This document shows positions 41,016-49,684 of a stretch of 64,000 nt of DNA, piece by piece. The stretch's first letter is position 1. Every line of letters begins with the position of its first letter. The position numbers were made by a program, and so were the translations under genes. Below the pieces are notes generated by a model, which saw nothing but the letters and a program-made list of their open reading frames with translations, did no database searches and had not been told where the DNA came from. Source of the DNA: Photobacterium marinum (GTDB taxonomy: Bacteria; Pseudomonadota; Gammaproteobacteria; Enterobacterales; Vibrionaceae); assembly GCF_000331515.1 (NCBI RefSeq), contig NZ_AMZO01000007.1, forward strand, positions 87,110 through 151,109. The letters run 5' to 3'.

Positions 41016-42251
41016 ATGACTATGGAACTATCAACGACAGTAACAGAGCTGCGTTATGCGCTCGATACATTCTTCTTCCTGCTGTCCGGCGCACTGGTCA
41101 TGTGGATGGCGGCAGGGTTTGCCATGCTGGAAGCGGGTTTGGTTCGTTCGAAAAATACGACAGAGATCCTGACTAAAAACTTCTGTCTTTATGCCATTGC
41201 CTGCACCATGTATCTCATCGTGGGTTACAACATTATGTATGTCGATAATGGCGAAGGGGGCTGGCTGCCTTCATTCGGCTCGCTGATTGGTACTCAGGCT
41301 GAAGGGGCTGATCACTCGCTGGAATCTGATTTCTTCTTCCAGGTAGTCTTTGTTGCTACAGCGATGTCGGTGGTATCCGGTGCTGTTGCTGAGCGTATGA
41401 AACTATGGTCGTTCCTCGTTTTCTCAGTCATTCTGACGGCCTTTATTTATCCAATGGAGGGTTACTGGACCTGGGGTGGCGGCTTCCTGTCAGAAGCGGG
41501 CTTCAGTGACTTTGCCGGCTCGGGTATCGTTCATATGGCCGGTGCGTCGGCGGCATTAGCTGGTGTACTTCTGCTGGGTGCCCGTAAAGGTAAATACGGT
41601 AAAAACGGTGAGATTATGCCGATTCCTGGTTCGAACATGCCATTGGCAACGCTGGGTACTTTCATCCTGTGGTTCGGTTGGTTTGGCTTCAACGGCGGTT
41701 CACAGCTGATGGTTTCGGACTTTGAGAACGCGACAGCTGTTGGTCAGATTTTCCTTAATACCAATGCGGCAGCAGCTGCCGGTGCGATTGCTGCGCTGGC
41801 GGTCTGTAAGACGACCTGGGGCAAGGCTGATCTGACTATGATCCTTAACGGCGCTCTGGCTGGTCTGGTTGCGATTACCGCGGATCCACTTTCACCGTCT
41901 CCGGTTGCTGCGGTCATTATCGGTGTGATTGCCGGTGCTTTGGTTGTCTTCAGCATCATTGGTCTGGATAAGCTTAAGATTGACGATCCGGTTGGTGCGA
42001 TTTCGGTTCACGGTACCTGTGGTCTGTTTGGCTTGATGGTTGTACCGTTCAGCAACGCGGACGCTACCTTCGGTGCGCAGTTACTGGGTGCGGCGGTAAT
42101 CTTCTGCTGGGTATTTGCTATGAGCCTGGCGGTATGGGCGGTACTGAAGTACACAGTTGGTATTCGTGTGACAGAAGAAGAAGAGCTGGCGGGCATGGAT
42201 TTACATGACTGTGGTATTGATGCCTACCCTGAGTTCGTAAGCGTGAAATAA
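41016..42251 (+). CDS. amtB: AmtB, ammonium transporter
   Basis: AmtB is a trimeric inner-membrane ammonium channel gated by GlnK. The 411-residue protein has about 11 transmembrane segments. Amt signatures are AAGFAMLEAGLVRSKNT in the first helix pair, the pore histidine segments GIVHMAGASAAL and ISVHGTCGLFGL, and FGWFGFNGGSQL. No separate signal peptide precedes helix 1. Two ATGs (41016 and 41022) follow a GAGAGGGG ribosome binding site; either could be used. The pair glnK-amtB ends at a strong terminator. Confidence 0.96.
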   Translation: MTMELSTTVTELRYALDTFFFLLSGALVMWMAAGFAMLEAGLVRSKNTTEILTKNFCLYAIACTMYLIVGYNIMYVDNGEGGWLPSFGSLIGTQAEGADHSLESDFFFQVVFVATAMSVVSGAVAERMKLWSFLVFSVILTAFIYPMEGYWTWGGGFLSEAGFSDFAGSGIVHMAGASAALAGVLLLGARKGKYGKNGEIMPIPGSNMPLATLGTFILWFGWFGFNGGSQLMVSDFENATAVGQIFLNTNAAAAAGAIAALAVCKTTWGKADLTMILNGALAGLVAITADPLSPSPVAAVIIGVIAGALVVFSIIGLDKLKIDDPVGAISVHGTCGLFGLMVVPFSNADATFGAQLLGAAVIFCWVFAMSLAVWAVLKYTVGIRVTEEEELAGMDLHDCGIDAYPEFVSVK

Positions 42252-42366
42252 CATAAAGAATAGAGAGATACGATCAAGCACCACAGACATTAGTAGTATG
42301 AATAATAGTGCTTAAAGTTAATATGCTGTTACGAAACTCATAACATATATTTAGATCACAACTTTT

Positions 42367-42398
42367 AAAAACGCTGCCAGAAGGCAGCGTTTTTTTTG
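42367..42398 (+). terminator. Terminator after amtB
   Basis: AAAAACGCTGCC-AGAA-GGCAGCGT followed by eight further Ts is a classic intrinsic terminator, about 115 bp after the amtB stop. Confidence 0.94.
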
Positions 42399-42418
42399 TT
42401 TTCAAATGTAAGAGAGCA

Positions 42419-42474
42419 TTGTTTTACAAAAGTGCTACAGTATAATCATCGAACTGATAAACATTCTCATTACA
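42419..42474 (+). promoter_or_regulatory. Promoter and Fur box of fbpABC
   Basis: TTGTTT (42419-42424), 16 bp, and TATAAT (42441-42446) form a sigma-70 promoter. The 19-mer at 42456-42474 (GATAAACATTCTCATTACA) matches 13 of 19 bases of the Fur consensus GATAATGATAATCATTATC and covers the expected transcription start. This predicts iron repression of the iron(III) uptake genes downstream. Confidence 0.75.
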
Positions 42475-42495
42475 TTTTGCATTAAGGGATGATAA

Positions 42496-43509
42496 ATGAA
42501 AAAGCTGTTGGCTTCGGCGATTCTGGTTGGTTTGGCGGCTCCACAGGTGGCGACTGCTGCTGAAGAAGTAAATGTTTATTCTTACCGTCAACCATTCTTG
42601 GTTGAACCAATGTTTGATGAATTCACAAAAGAAACCGGTATTAAGGTTAATGTGAAATTTGCCAAGAAGGGCCTGGCTGAGAAGCTACAGCAGGAAGGTG
42701 AGTACAGTCCGGCGGACGTTATTCTGACAACGGATATCAGCCGTCTGGTTGAGCTGGCAGACAAGAAACTAGTTCAGCCTGTAGACAGTAAAGAAATCGA
42801 GAAAAACGTTCCGGCACAGTACCGTGACAATGAAGATGAGTGGTTTGCGCTGACATTGCGTACCCGCAGCGTTTACTCTTCCCGTGACCGTGTTGGTCAC
42901 CTTCCTGCGAACTTTGATTACGCAGATCTGGCGAAGCCTGAATGGAAAGGCAAGATTTGTACTCGCTCCGGTAAGCACCCATATAACGTGTCGTTGGTTT
43001 CTTCAATGATTGCTAACCATGGTGAGGTTGAGGCGAAAGCATGGCTGGAAGGTGTGAAGGCGAACCTGGCACGTAAGCCTCAGGGTAATGACCGTGCCCA
43101 GGTGAAAGCAGTGAAGGAAGGCTTGTGTGATCTGGCGATCGGCAATAGCTACTACCTGGGCAAAATGGTGAATGATGAGAAGCAGAAGCCATGGGCTGAA
43201 GCGGTTTACATTAACTTCCCGGGTGAGAAAGCAAATGGTACTCACGTGAATGTAAGCGGTATGGCAATGGCCAAGTATGCGCCTAACAAAGCGAATGCTC
43301 AGAAGCTGATGGAATTCCTGACCGATGATAAGGCACAGCATATGTATGCGGAAGTGAACTACGAGTATCCGGTGAAGGAAGGAGTTAAGCGCTCAGAGCT
43401 TGTGGCGTCATGGGGTGACTTCAGTGCTGATAACCTGTCACTGGAAAAAGTGGCGCACTATCACAGCACAGCAATCAAACTACTGGATGAAGTGAAGTTT
43501 GATCTGTAA
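42496..43509 (+). CDS. fbpA: FbpA, periplasmic iron(III)-binding protein of an ABC transporter
   Basis: FbpA is the periplasmic ferric-ion-binding component. The 337-residue protein has a signal peptide cleaved near VATAA-EEVN. The transferrin-like fold signatures are VNVYSYRQPFLVEPMFDEF near the N-terminus and IGNSYYLGKM, whose adjacent tyrosines are the iron ligands in this family. The AAGGGATGATAA ribosome binding site is good. It is followed by a hairpin, then fbpB and fbpC. It belongs to the FbpA/FutA/HitA group; other substrates are unlikely given the tyrosine pair and the Fur box. Confidence 0.93.
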   Translation: MKKLLASAILVGLAAPQVATAAEEVNVYSYRQPFLVEPMFDEFTKETGIKVNVKFAKKGLAEKLQQEGEYSPADVILTTDISRLVELADKKLVQPVDSKEIEKNVPAQYRDNEDEWFALTLRTRSVYSSRDRVGHLPANFDYADLAKPEWKGKICTRSGKHPYNVSLVSSMIANHGEVEAKAWLEGVKANLARKPQGNDRAQVKAVKEGLCDLAIGNSYYLGKMVNDEKQKPWAEAVYINFPGEKANGTHVNVSGMAMAKYAPNKANAQKLMEFLTDDKAQHMYAEVNYEYPVKEGVKRSELVASWGDFSADNLSLEKVAHYHSTAIKLLDEVKFDL

Positions 43510-43523
43510 GTAGTCGTTACAAA

Positions 43524-43546
43524 AAATGGGGCACCATGCCCCATTT
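43524..43546 (+). terminator. Partial terminator between fbpA and fbpB
   Basis: AAATGGGGCA-CCA-TGCCCCATTT is a perfect 10-bp stem with a weak tail (TTTATTC), 15 bp after the fbpA stop. In ABC operons such a hairpin typically lets the binding protein be made in excess over the permease. Confidence 0.7.
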
Positions 43547-43571
43547 ATTCATTGGTGCTAAGTAGTAAGCA

Positions 43572-45200
43572 ATGAAAGAAAAATATATGTTTTGGCGAAC
43601 CAGTGGCTGGGGGCTTTCCCTGCTGCTGGTTTTGCCCGTTCTGGCAATTTTTTATACTGCGATGGGTGAGTCTGATGAGGTCTTTTCCCACTTGATGGGC
43701 ACTGTTATGGCGACCTATACCGGCAATACATTCTGGCTGGTAACCGGAACCCTGGTGCTTGCCCTGCTTTTTGGCCTGCCTGCTGCCTGGATCATGGCGA
43801 TGTGCCGGATCCCCGGAGAAAAAGTGTTGCAGTGGGCACTGGTTCTGCCGCTGGCGATGCCCGGCTACATCATTGGTTATATCTATACCGATTGGTTTGA
43901 CTATGCCGGCCCGATCCAGATTTTCCTTCGCGACTTGTTTGGCTGGCAAACTATCCATGATTACTGGTTCCCGGACATTCGCTCGTTAGGTGGAGCCTGT
44001 CTGGTTCTGGCCTTAGTCCTTTACCCTTACATCTACCTGCTGGCCCGTGCTGCCTTTATGGAGCAGAGTGTCAGCCTGCTTCAATCAGCTCGTTTGCTGC
44101 GTTGTTCGCCTTGGGATAGCTTCCGCCGGATTTCGCTGCCGTTGGCTCGTCCTTCTATTGCTGTCGGTATGTCACTGGTGGCGATGGAGACGCTGGGAGA
44201 TTTCGGTACAGTCAGTTACTTCGCGGTCAACACCCTGACAACCGCGGTTTACGATACCTGGCTGGGGTACTCCAATCTCAATGCTGCCGCTAAAATTTCC
44301 GCCATCATGCTGATGGTGATCTTCTTGTTGATCAGTGCTGAACGTTTCAGCCGCCGCAAGCAGAAGCTGTTTCAGCAGGAGTTTGAGCATGGTGATGATA
44401 TTCGCTATACCCTGACAGGACTGAACAAATGGCTGGCCCTGGTTTGGTGTTGGGGGCTGTTCTGCTTTGCTTTTGCTTTGCCATTGTTGCAGCTGGGATA
44501 TTACACCTGGCACTACTTCGCCGAGAGCTGGACGCCTGAATTTCAGCAATACAGCTTGAACAGCCTGTTTGTAGCAACGGTAGCTGCTTTACTGGCTGTG
44601 CTGTTGGCACTGACAGTGAATTTTTATCGTCGTCTTGATGGCGGCCGGTCGACGCTGGTGCCGATCCGGATGTCGTCATTGGGGTATGCTGTGCCCGGAA
44701 CTGTTCTGGCTATTGGTGTGATGATCCCGCTGACCAGTGCCGATCACCTGCTTAACGATATGGCGATTAGCTTTGATTTTGGCCGTCCGGGCCTGTTTTT
44801 CTCCGGTACTATGATTGCGATTATCTTTGCGTTTGTGGTGCGTTTTGCCGCCGTGGCGATCGGTAGTATCGAAAGTAGCCTGGCTAAGGTGCCTCCATCG
44901 TTGGACATGGCATCAAAAACTATGGGCTATGCTTCAACCCAAATGTTGCGCCGGGTACACCTGCCTCTTATTCGCAGAGGATGCCTGATTGCCGGTTTGT
45001 TGGTGTTCATTGAGTCAATGAAGGAGCTTAACGCAGCCTTGTTGCTGCGGCCTTTTAATTTCGAAACGCTAGCAACTTATGTCTTTAACTTCGCCTCAGA
45101 TGAGCAGCTTGAGCTGGCAGCTCTTCCGGCGATTATCCTTGTCTTTGTTGGCTTGATCCCACTGGTGATGGTTAACCGTTCATTGGAGCAGAAACACTGA
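43572..45200 (+). CDS. fbpB: FbpB, iron(III) ABC transporter permease (fused two-domain)
   Basis: FbpB is the inner-membrane permease of the iron(III) transporter. The 542-residue protein holds two tandem permease halves with about 12 transmembrane segments. Each half has an EAA-like loop for the ATPase: the first near residues 165-190 (QSARLLRCSPWDSFRRISLP), the second near 440-470 (ASKTMGYASTQMLRRVHLPL). The ribosome binding site is weak. The TGA stop overlaps the fbpC ATG by one base. Confidence 0.93.
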   Translation: MKEKYMFWRTSGWGLSLLLVLPVLAIFYTAMGESDEVFSHLMGTVMATYTGNTFWLVTGTLVLALLFGLPAAWIMAMCRIPGEKVLQWALVLPLAMPGYIIGYIYTDWFDYAGPIQIFLRDLFGWQTIHDYWFPDIRSLGGACLVLALVLYPYIYLLARAAFMEQSVSLLQSARLLRCSPWDSFRRISLPLARPSIAVGMSLVAMETLGDFGTVSYFAVNTLTTAVYDTWLGYSNLNAAAKISAIMLMVIFLLISAERFSRRKQKLFQQEFEHGDDIRYTLTGLNKWLALVWCWGLFCFAFALPLLQLGYYTWHYFAESWTPEFQQYSLNSLFVATVAALLAVLLALTVNFYRRLDGGRSTLVPIRMSSLGYAVPGTVLAIGVMIPLTSADHLLNDMAISFDFGRPGLFFSGTMIAIIFAFVVRFAAVAIGSIESSLAKVPPSLDMASKTMGYASTQMLRRVHLPLIRRGCLIAGLLVFIESMKELNAALLLRPFNFETLATYVFNFASDEQLELAALPAIILVFVGLIPLVMVNRSLEQKH

Positions 45201-46240
45201 TGAGTCATGCATTATCCGTTCGAAACCTGACATGTAAGTACAACGGGCAGGCGGTACTGAAGAATCTCTCCCTGCCGGTCAAAGATAACGAGATTGTCTG
45301 CCTGCTGGGGGCTAGTGGCTGTGGTAAGACAACATTGCTTAAAGCCATTGCCGGTCTGTTGCCGTTGGAAAGTGGTGATATTCATATCAATGGGCGGGTG
45401 ATTGCGGACCAGCATACCTGGCTGCCACCGGAAAAGCGTAACATCGGTATGATTTTCCAGGATTACGCCCTGTTTCCGCATCTTACTGTGGCTGAGAATA
45501 TTGCTTTTGGGTTACGTGACTGGGATAGCAACCGGATTGAAACCAAAGTTAAGGATATGCTGGAGCTGGTGCACCTGGCCGGACTGGATAAACGCTACCC
45601 TCACCAGTTATCTGGTGGTCAGCAGCAGCGGGTCGCGATTGCCCGGGCTCTGGCTTGTGAGCCGGATTTAATTTTGCTGGATGAGCCTTTCTCCAATATC
45701 GACACCCAGGTGCGTCATGGGTTGATCAAAGAGATCCGCCGGATATTCAAAGAGCAGGGGGTGACCGCGATTTTCGTAACTCACAGCCGAGAAGAAGCTT
45801 TCGCTTTTGCAGATCGTCTGGCTGTAATGAACAACGGGGTGATTGAACAGTTTGGTTATGCCACCGAGCTGTATTATCGCCCTAGCAGCCGTTTTGTTGC
45901 TGAGTTTCTGGGAACCGGTTCCTATCTGCCTGCGACGGTGAAAAATGATCACCAGTTGTTTACGCCGTTTGGTGAGCTGGATCTGAAAGCTGACAGACAG
46001 TTTGGCTCTGGGACCAATGTTGAATGGTTGCTGAGGCCACAAAACCTGAGGATCAAACAGGCAGAAACAGGACTCGGGGTGATAACTGAGCAGTTATTTA
46101 TGGGGGACAGCTGTCGCTACACGGTGGATTACCAGGGGCATAAGCTGATGGTCAATTCGCATCTTATCCTGCAGGTTGGCGATAAGGTGGCGGTAGAGAT
46201 TGAGCCGCATGATCCAGTTGTTTTTGATACCGCATGTTAG
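45200..46240 (+). CDS. fbpC: FbpC, iron(III) ABC transporter ATP-binding protein
   Basis: FbpC is the cytoplasmic ATPase that drives iron(III) import. The 346-residue protein has Walker A GASGCGKTT (37-45), the Q-loop IFQDYALFPHLTV, the signature LSGGQQQRVAIARAL, Walker B LILLDEPF and the switch His (VTHSREEA). A C-terminal TOBE-like regulatory domain (about 240-346) follows. It overlaps fbpB by one base and closes the operon; no strong terminator follows. Confidence 0.94.
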   Translation: MSHALSVRNLTCKYNGQAVLKNLSLPVKDNEIVCLLGASGCGKTTLLKAIAGLLPLESGDIHINGRVIADQHTWLPPEKRNIGMIFQDYALFPHLTVAENIAFGLRDWDSNRIETKVKDMLELVHLAGLDKRYPHQLSGGQQQRVAIARALACEPDLILLDEPFSNIDTQVRHGLIKEIRRIFKEQGVTAIFVTHSREEAFAFADRLAVMNNGVIEQFGYATELYYRPSSRFVAEFLGTGSYLPATVKNDHQLFTPFGELDLKADRQFGSGTNVEWLLRPQNLRIKQAETGLGVITEQLFMGDSCRYTVDYQGHKLMVNSHLILQVGDKVAVEIEPHDPVVFDTAC

Positions 46241-46336
46241 TTCGGTTGTCTCAGTTCAATCTATTGTTTTGATTGCAGATATAAGGCCAGCTTAACGCTG
46301 GCCTTGTTCGGTGGATTGAAAGACTGAGATGGTAAG

Positions 46337-46942
46337 TTATTTACCCAAGAGGCCGGTAACATAACCATCTGCCAGTTCTCGCATTTGTTCCTGATCTGGG
46401 TTAAGGTTGGCCTGCAGGTAAAGCACGTAGCAGATGCCGTACAATTGCCATGCAAGTTTATCTGCCGGTTGTTGAGTGGTGATTTCCTGTTTTTCCAGCC
46501 CTTCAGCAAACATTTCCGTCAGACACTCAAGGCTCTTACGGTTGTCGTGGGTAAATTGTGGCCAGATTTCATCACGGATTGAGGTACTCCACTCAAACCA
46601 AACTTTCAGCCAGTCTTGCTGCTCAATAACAGCATCAATCAGGTTGTGAGTGATGCAGTTGAGGCGCAGCAGCAATGGTTTGCCTGGATTGCCCATACAT
46701 GTCTGTAGCATTGTGCTGAATCGGTTTTCAACCTGCGTTAGCACCTGTTCGACGAGCGCTTCCCTGGTAGGGAAGTAGTTAAACACAGTTGCTACGGACA
46801 CGTTGGCCATTTCGGCGATGTCGGCGTGACCTGCACGGCCGATGCCACGACGGGCAAAAACATCCAGCGCGTAATCAAGTAATTGCTGTTTTCTTTTTTC
46901 TGGTGAAAGGCGTGTTCTGGTTTTCTTTACGATCGTATCCAT
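46337..46942 (-). CDS. litR: LuxR/HapR/LitR-type TetR-family quorum-sensing master regulator
   Basis: This 201-residue TetR-type protein has the N-terminal signature of the Vibrio quorum-sensing master regulators: RTRLSPEKRKQQLLDYALDV, FARRGIGRAGHADIAEMA and the recognition helix VSVATVFNYFPTRE. The helical dimer domain contains WLKVWFEWSTSIRDEIWPQF, also diagnostic. It sits next to hpt, as hapR does in V. cholerae. The family activates high-density traits and is repressed post-transcriptionally by Qrr small RNAs. The symbol litR follows the Aliivibrio/Photobacterium usage; hapR, luxR and opaR are orthologue names. Confidence 0.9.
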   Translation of the reverse strand: MDTIVKKTRTRLSPEKRKQQLLDYALDVFARRGIGRAGHADIAEMANVSVATVFNYFPTREALVEQVLTQVENRFSTMLQTCMGNPGKPLLLRLNCITHNLIDAVIEQQDWLKVWFEWSTSIRDEIWPQFTHDNRKSLECLTEMFAEGLEKQEITTQQPADKLAWQLYGICYVLYLQANLNPDQEQMRELADGYVTGLLGK

Positions 46943-46952
46943 TTCGCTTATT

Positions 46953-46961
46953 CCCTAGCCC
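46953..46961 (-). promoter_or_regulatory. Possible Qrr small-RNA seed at the litR ribosome binding site
   Basis: In the mRNA sense the sequence GGGCUAGGG lies 10-18 nt upstream of the ATG and includes its likely ribosome binding site. GGCUAGG in it is the exact complement of CCUAGCC in the conserved core of Vibrio Qrr RNAs as I remember it (CCUAGCCAACUGACG). Pairing would block translation, as in hapR and luxR. The seed here is only 7 nt, with a mismatch next to it. Confidence 0.45.
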
Positions 46962-47158
46962 TAACTATTTTTAAAAGTTATATGCTGATTCTTCCTCATA
47001 ACTTTACAATAGCAACAGGTTGCGTTCAAACCAGTTTTTATTCAAGCTGTATCATATAGTTGACAGTATCGATAAAATAACGATGAGTGTTAGAATAGAG
47101 ATCCGTTGAGAGTGATAGCCTGCAGGCGGCTGGTTGAGCCGTCCTGATGGAGAAGAAG

Positions 47159-47692
47159 ATGAAGCACACAGTTGAAGTAATGATTTCTGAGCAGGATGTT
47201 CAGGCGCGGGTAAAAGAGCTGGGACAGCAGATCACAGAGTGTTACAAGGATTCTGAAAACCTGGTAATGGTTGGCCTGTTGCGCGGTTCTTTTGTATTTA
47301 TGGCTGACCTGGCTCGTGCGATTGATCTTCCGCATGAAGTCGACTTCATGACTGCATCAAGTTATGGCAATACCATGGAAAGCAACCGCGATGTCCGTAT
47401 CCTGAAAGACTTGGATGATGACATCAAAGGTAAGGATGTGCTGCTGGTGGAAGACATTATCGATACCGGTAATACCCTGAACAAAGTTTGCGAAATTCTG
47501 GCACTGCGTGAGCCGAACTCAATTCGTATCTGTACGCTTCTGGATAAGCCTGAGCGTCGTGAGGTTCATGTCGATGTTGAGTGGGTTGGTTTCGAAATTC
47601 CTGATGAGTTCGTAGTTGGTGTGGGTATCGACTACGCGCAAAAATATCGCCATCTGCCATTTATCGGCAGAGTTGTACCACTTGAAGATTAA
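47159..47692 (+). CDS. hpt: Hpt, hypoxanthine phosphoribosyltransferase
   Basis: Hpt salvages hypoxanthine (and guanine less well) to IMP using PRPP. From ATG 47159, with GGAG about 6 nt upstream, it has 177 residues. The PRPP-binding loop [14 protein letters not shown], the flexible-loop region and the C-terminal [15 protein letters not shown] motif are typical. An upstream in-frame ATG (47147) overlaps the ribosome binding site and is unlikely. An exact TTGACA at 47060-47065 may be part of its promoter, but the -10 is unclear. It is divergent from litR. Confidence 0.94.
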   Translation: MKHTVEVMISEQDVQARVKELGQQITECYKDSENLVMVGLLRGSFVFMADLARAIDLPHEVDFMTASSYGNTMESNRDVRILKDLDDDIKGKDVLLVEDIIDTGNTLNKVCEILALREPNSIRICTLLDKPERREVHVDVEWVGFEIPDEFVVGVGIDYAQKYRHLPFIGRVVPLED

Positions 47693-47709
47693 TGCTTCAG
47701 GACGGATTT

Positions 47710-47740
47710 AAAAAAAGCGACCATCAAGGTCGCTTTTTTT
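47710..47740. terminator. Bidirectional terminator between hpt and carbonic anhydrase
   Basis: AAAAAAAGCGACC-ATCAA-GGTCGCTTTTTTT is symmetrical, with A and T tracts on each side. It lies 17 bp after hpt and 27 bp beyond the stop of the convergent carbonic anhydrase gene. Confidence 0.94.
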
Positions 47741-47767
47741 TGAGTTGGATATATGTCCCGATTGTAA

Positions 47768-48421
47768 TTACTTGATGGTCGGAACGATTGAAGCCATGGC
47801 GTTCTGGTAGGCTTCTTCCAGGCCTTCTTTGCTGGTTGCTGCTACGCCGAGATCTCTTAAAACACCATCGCCGATACCGTAGATCCAGCCGTGAATTTTA
47901 ACGTTTTGGCCGCGCTCCCATGCCTGTTGCATGATGGTGGAATTACCCAGGTTATAAACCTGAGTTGCAACGTTGATTTCACACAGCTTGTCGCTCCACT
48001 CTTCGCGTGGCAGGGTGCTTAATTCCGGGCGGTATTTCAGATACAGGTCGCGGATGTGCAGCAGCCAGTTGTTGATCAGGCCAAGCTGAGGGTTGTCGAT
48101 AGCGGCTGTTACCCCGCCACAGCCGTAGTGGCCACAGACAATTACGTGTCTTACTTTCAGTACATCAACCGCATACTGAACCACTGATAGGCAGTTAAGA
48201 TCGGTGTGGATCACTTGGTTGGCAACGTTACGGTGAACGAACAGCTCACCGGAATCCAGGCCGGTTAATCGTTCGGCGGGAACCCGGCTGTCAGAACAAC
48301 CGATCCATAAGTATTCAGGGCGTTGGCCTTTTGCAAGGTGAGTAAAGAACTCCGGGGTTTCTTCCTTAATATTCTCTGACCAGGAGAGATTATTTGCGAA
48401 TAGCTGCTTAATATCTGCCAT
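47768..48421 (-). CDS. can: Beta-class carbonic anhydrase
   Basis: Can is a cytoplasmic zinc enzyme interconverting CO2 and bicarbonate. From ATG 48421, with AAAGG upstream, it has 217 residues. The zinc ligands C42, H98 and C101 and the regulatory/catalytic D44 (GCSDSRVP and CGHYGCGG) fall at the same numbers as E. coli Can. The frame stays open 38 codons further upstream, but that sequence is not conserved. It is convergent with hpt, as in other Vibrionaceae. Confidence 0.96.
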   Translation of the reverse strand: MADIKQLFANNLSWSENIKEETPEFFTHLAKGQRPEYLWIGCSDSRVPAERLTGLDSGELFVHRNVANQVIHTDLNCLSVVQYAVDVLKVRHVIVCGHYGCGGVTAAIDNPQLGLINNWLLHIRDLYLKYRPELSTLPREEWSDKLCEINVATQVYNLGNSTIMQQAWERGQNVKIHGWIYGIGDGVLRDLGVAATSKEGLEEAYQNAMASIVPTIK

Positions 48422-48760
48422 GATGATGCCTTTCTCTGATACATTCTTATACCTGTCGGGAAACATTATATTATTTCTGTCAGCTGGAAATAGTGCTTGA
48501 TTACAGGTGTATTTATTTCTTTCCAAATCAAGCAATATCTCGCTTTCAGCTATGTCTCTTTGTTCTGAAGTAATAATACTTTTCAGGGCTGACGCCAGAG
48601 AAATATTCCGACTGGTATTACTAATTCACATAAGTATCACCCCTGGTTATGCCAGGGTGGATAGTTATGAAAACTGGTTCCACTATACACAAGCTTGTCA
48701 GATAGCAAATCGGATTAGTTGTCCGAGTGAATAAAATTTCTAACATAAAGATTGCATTTT
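48422..48760. other. 339-bp can-yadG intergenic region
   Basis: This AT-rich gap holds the divergent promoters of can (-) and yadG (+). A 6-bp hairpin CCCTGG-TTATG-CCAGGG lies at 48641-48657 without a T-tract. No convincing -35/-10 pair was recognised in either direction, and no small gene with a ribosome binding site is visible. Confidence 0.45.
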
Positions 48761-49684
48761 ATGAACGCATTGGAAATAAAAAGTGTAAGCAAAATTTATA
48801 AGGGCGGTGTTCAGGCACTGAAAAATATAAGCCTGAATGTCGAAGAAGGGGACTTTTTTGCTTTGCTTGGCCCAAATGGTGCCGGGAAATCGACCTCCAT
48901 CGGGATCATTAGTTCACTGGTCAATAAAACATCAGGAACGGTAAAGGTTTTTGGTTACGATATTGATACTCAGCTGGTTGATGCGAAAAATCAGTTAGGC
49001 TTGGTTCCTCAGGAGTTTAATTTCAACCAGTTCGAAACGGTTGAACAGATCGTTGTGAATCAGGCTGGTTATTACGGCGTAGAACGCCAGCAGGCGAAAG
49101 AACGGGCGAAAAAGTACCTAAGCCAGCTGGATTTGTGGGAAAAGCGCCATGAGCGGGCTCGGAACCTTTCTGGCGGTATGAAGCGCCGGCTGATGATTGC
49201 CCGTGCGCTGATGCATGAGCCTAGGTTGTTGATCCTTGATGAACCAACCGCTGGGGTTGATATTGAGCTGCGCCGTTCTATGTGGGACTTTCTGCGTGAA
49301 ATTAACCGCCAGGGGGTCACCATTATCCTGACGACTCATTACCTGGAAGAAGCTGAAATGCTGTGCCGCAATATCGGTATCATCAACAACGGGATATTGA
49401 TTGAACATACGAGTATGAAAGCGCTGCTGGGTAAGCTGGAAACGGAAACCTTTATTTTGGATGTGAACCTGAATGGCAATAAGCCAGAGCTGAACCGGAT
49501 TGACTGTAAACTGCCGGATAATCACACCCTTGAGGTGAATATCTCGAAGGGAGAAAGTCTGAACGATGTATTCTCCCAACTGACAGAGCAGGGGATTGAA
49601 GTAAAGTCGATGCGTAATAAGGCGAACCGTCTGGAAGAGTTGTTTGTCACTCTGGTGGCACAGAGCAAAGGAGAGCAAGCATGA
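48761..49684 (+). CDS. yadG: YadG, ABC-2 transporter ATP-binding protein
   Basis: YadG is the ATPase of a two-gene ABC-2-type exporter whose substrate is unknown. From ATG 48761 it has 307 residues; an in-frame TTG three codons upstream is less likely. Walker A is GPNGAGKST, the signature LSGGMKRRLMIARAL, Walker B LLILDEPTAGVDIELRRS, and the switch His lies in LTTHYLEEAEMLC. A C-terminal domain of about 80 residues follows. The gene overlaps yadH by 4 bp (ATGA). Confidence 0.93.
   Translation: MNALEIKSVSKIYKGGVQALKNISLNVEEGDFFALLGPNGAGKSTSIGIISSLVNKTSGTVKVFGYDIDTQLVDAKNQLGLVPQEFNFNQFETVEQIVVNQAGYYGVERQQAKERAKKYLSQLDLWEKRHERARNLSGGMKRRLMIARALMHEPRLLILDEPTAGVDIELRRSMWDFLREINRQGVTIILTTHYLEEAEMLCRNIGIINNGILIEHTSMKALLGKLETETFILDVNLNGNKPELNRIDCKLPDNHTLEVNISKGESLNDVFSQLTEQGIEVKSMRNKANRLEELFVTLVAQSKGEQA

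Noticed and set aside
47055..47080. LuxR/HapR self-binding site between litR and hpt
   Set aside because: The best alignment to the known consensus matched only about 8 of 18 positions, too few to claim.
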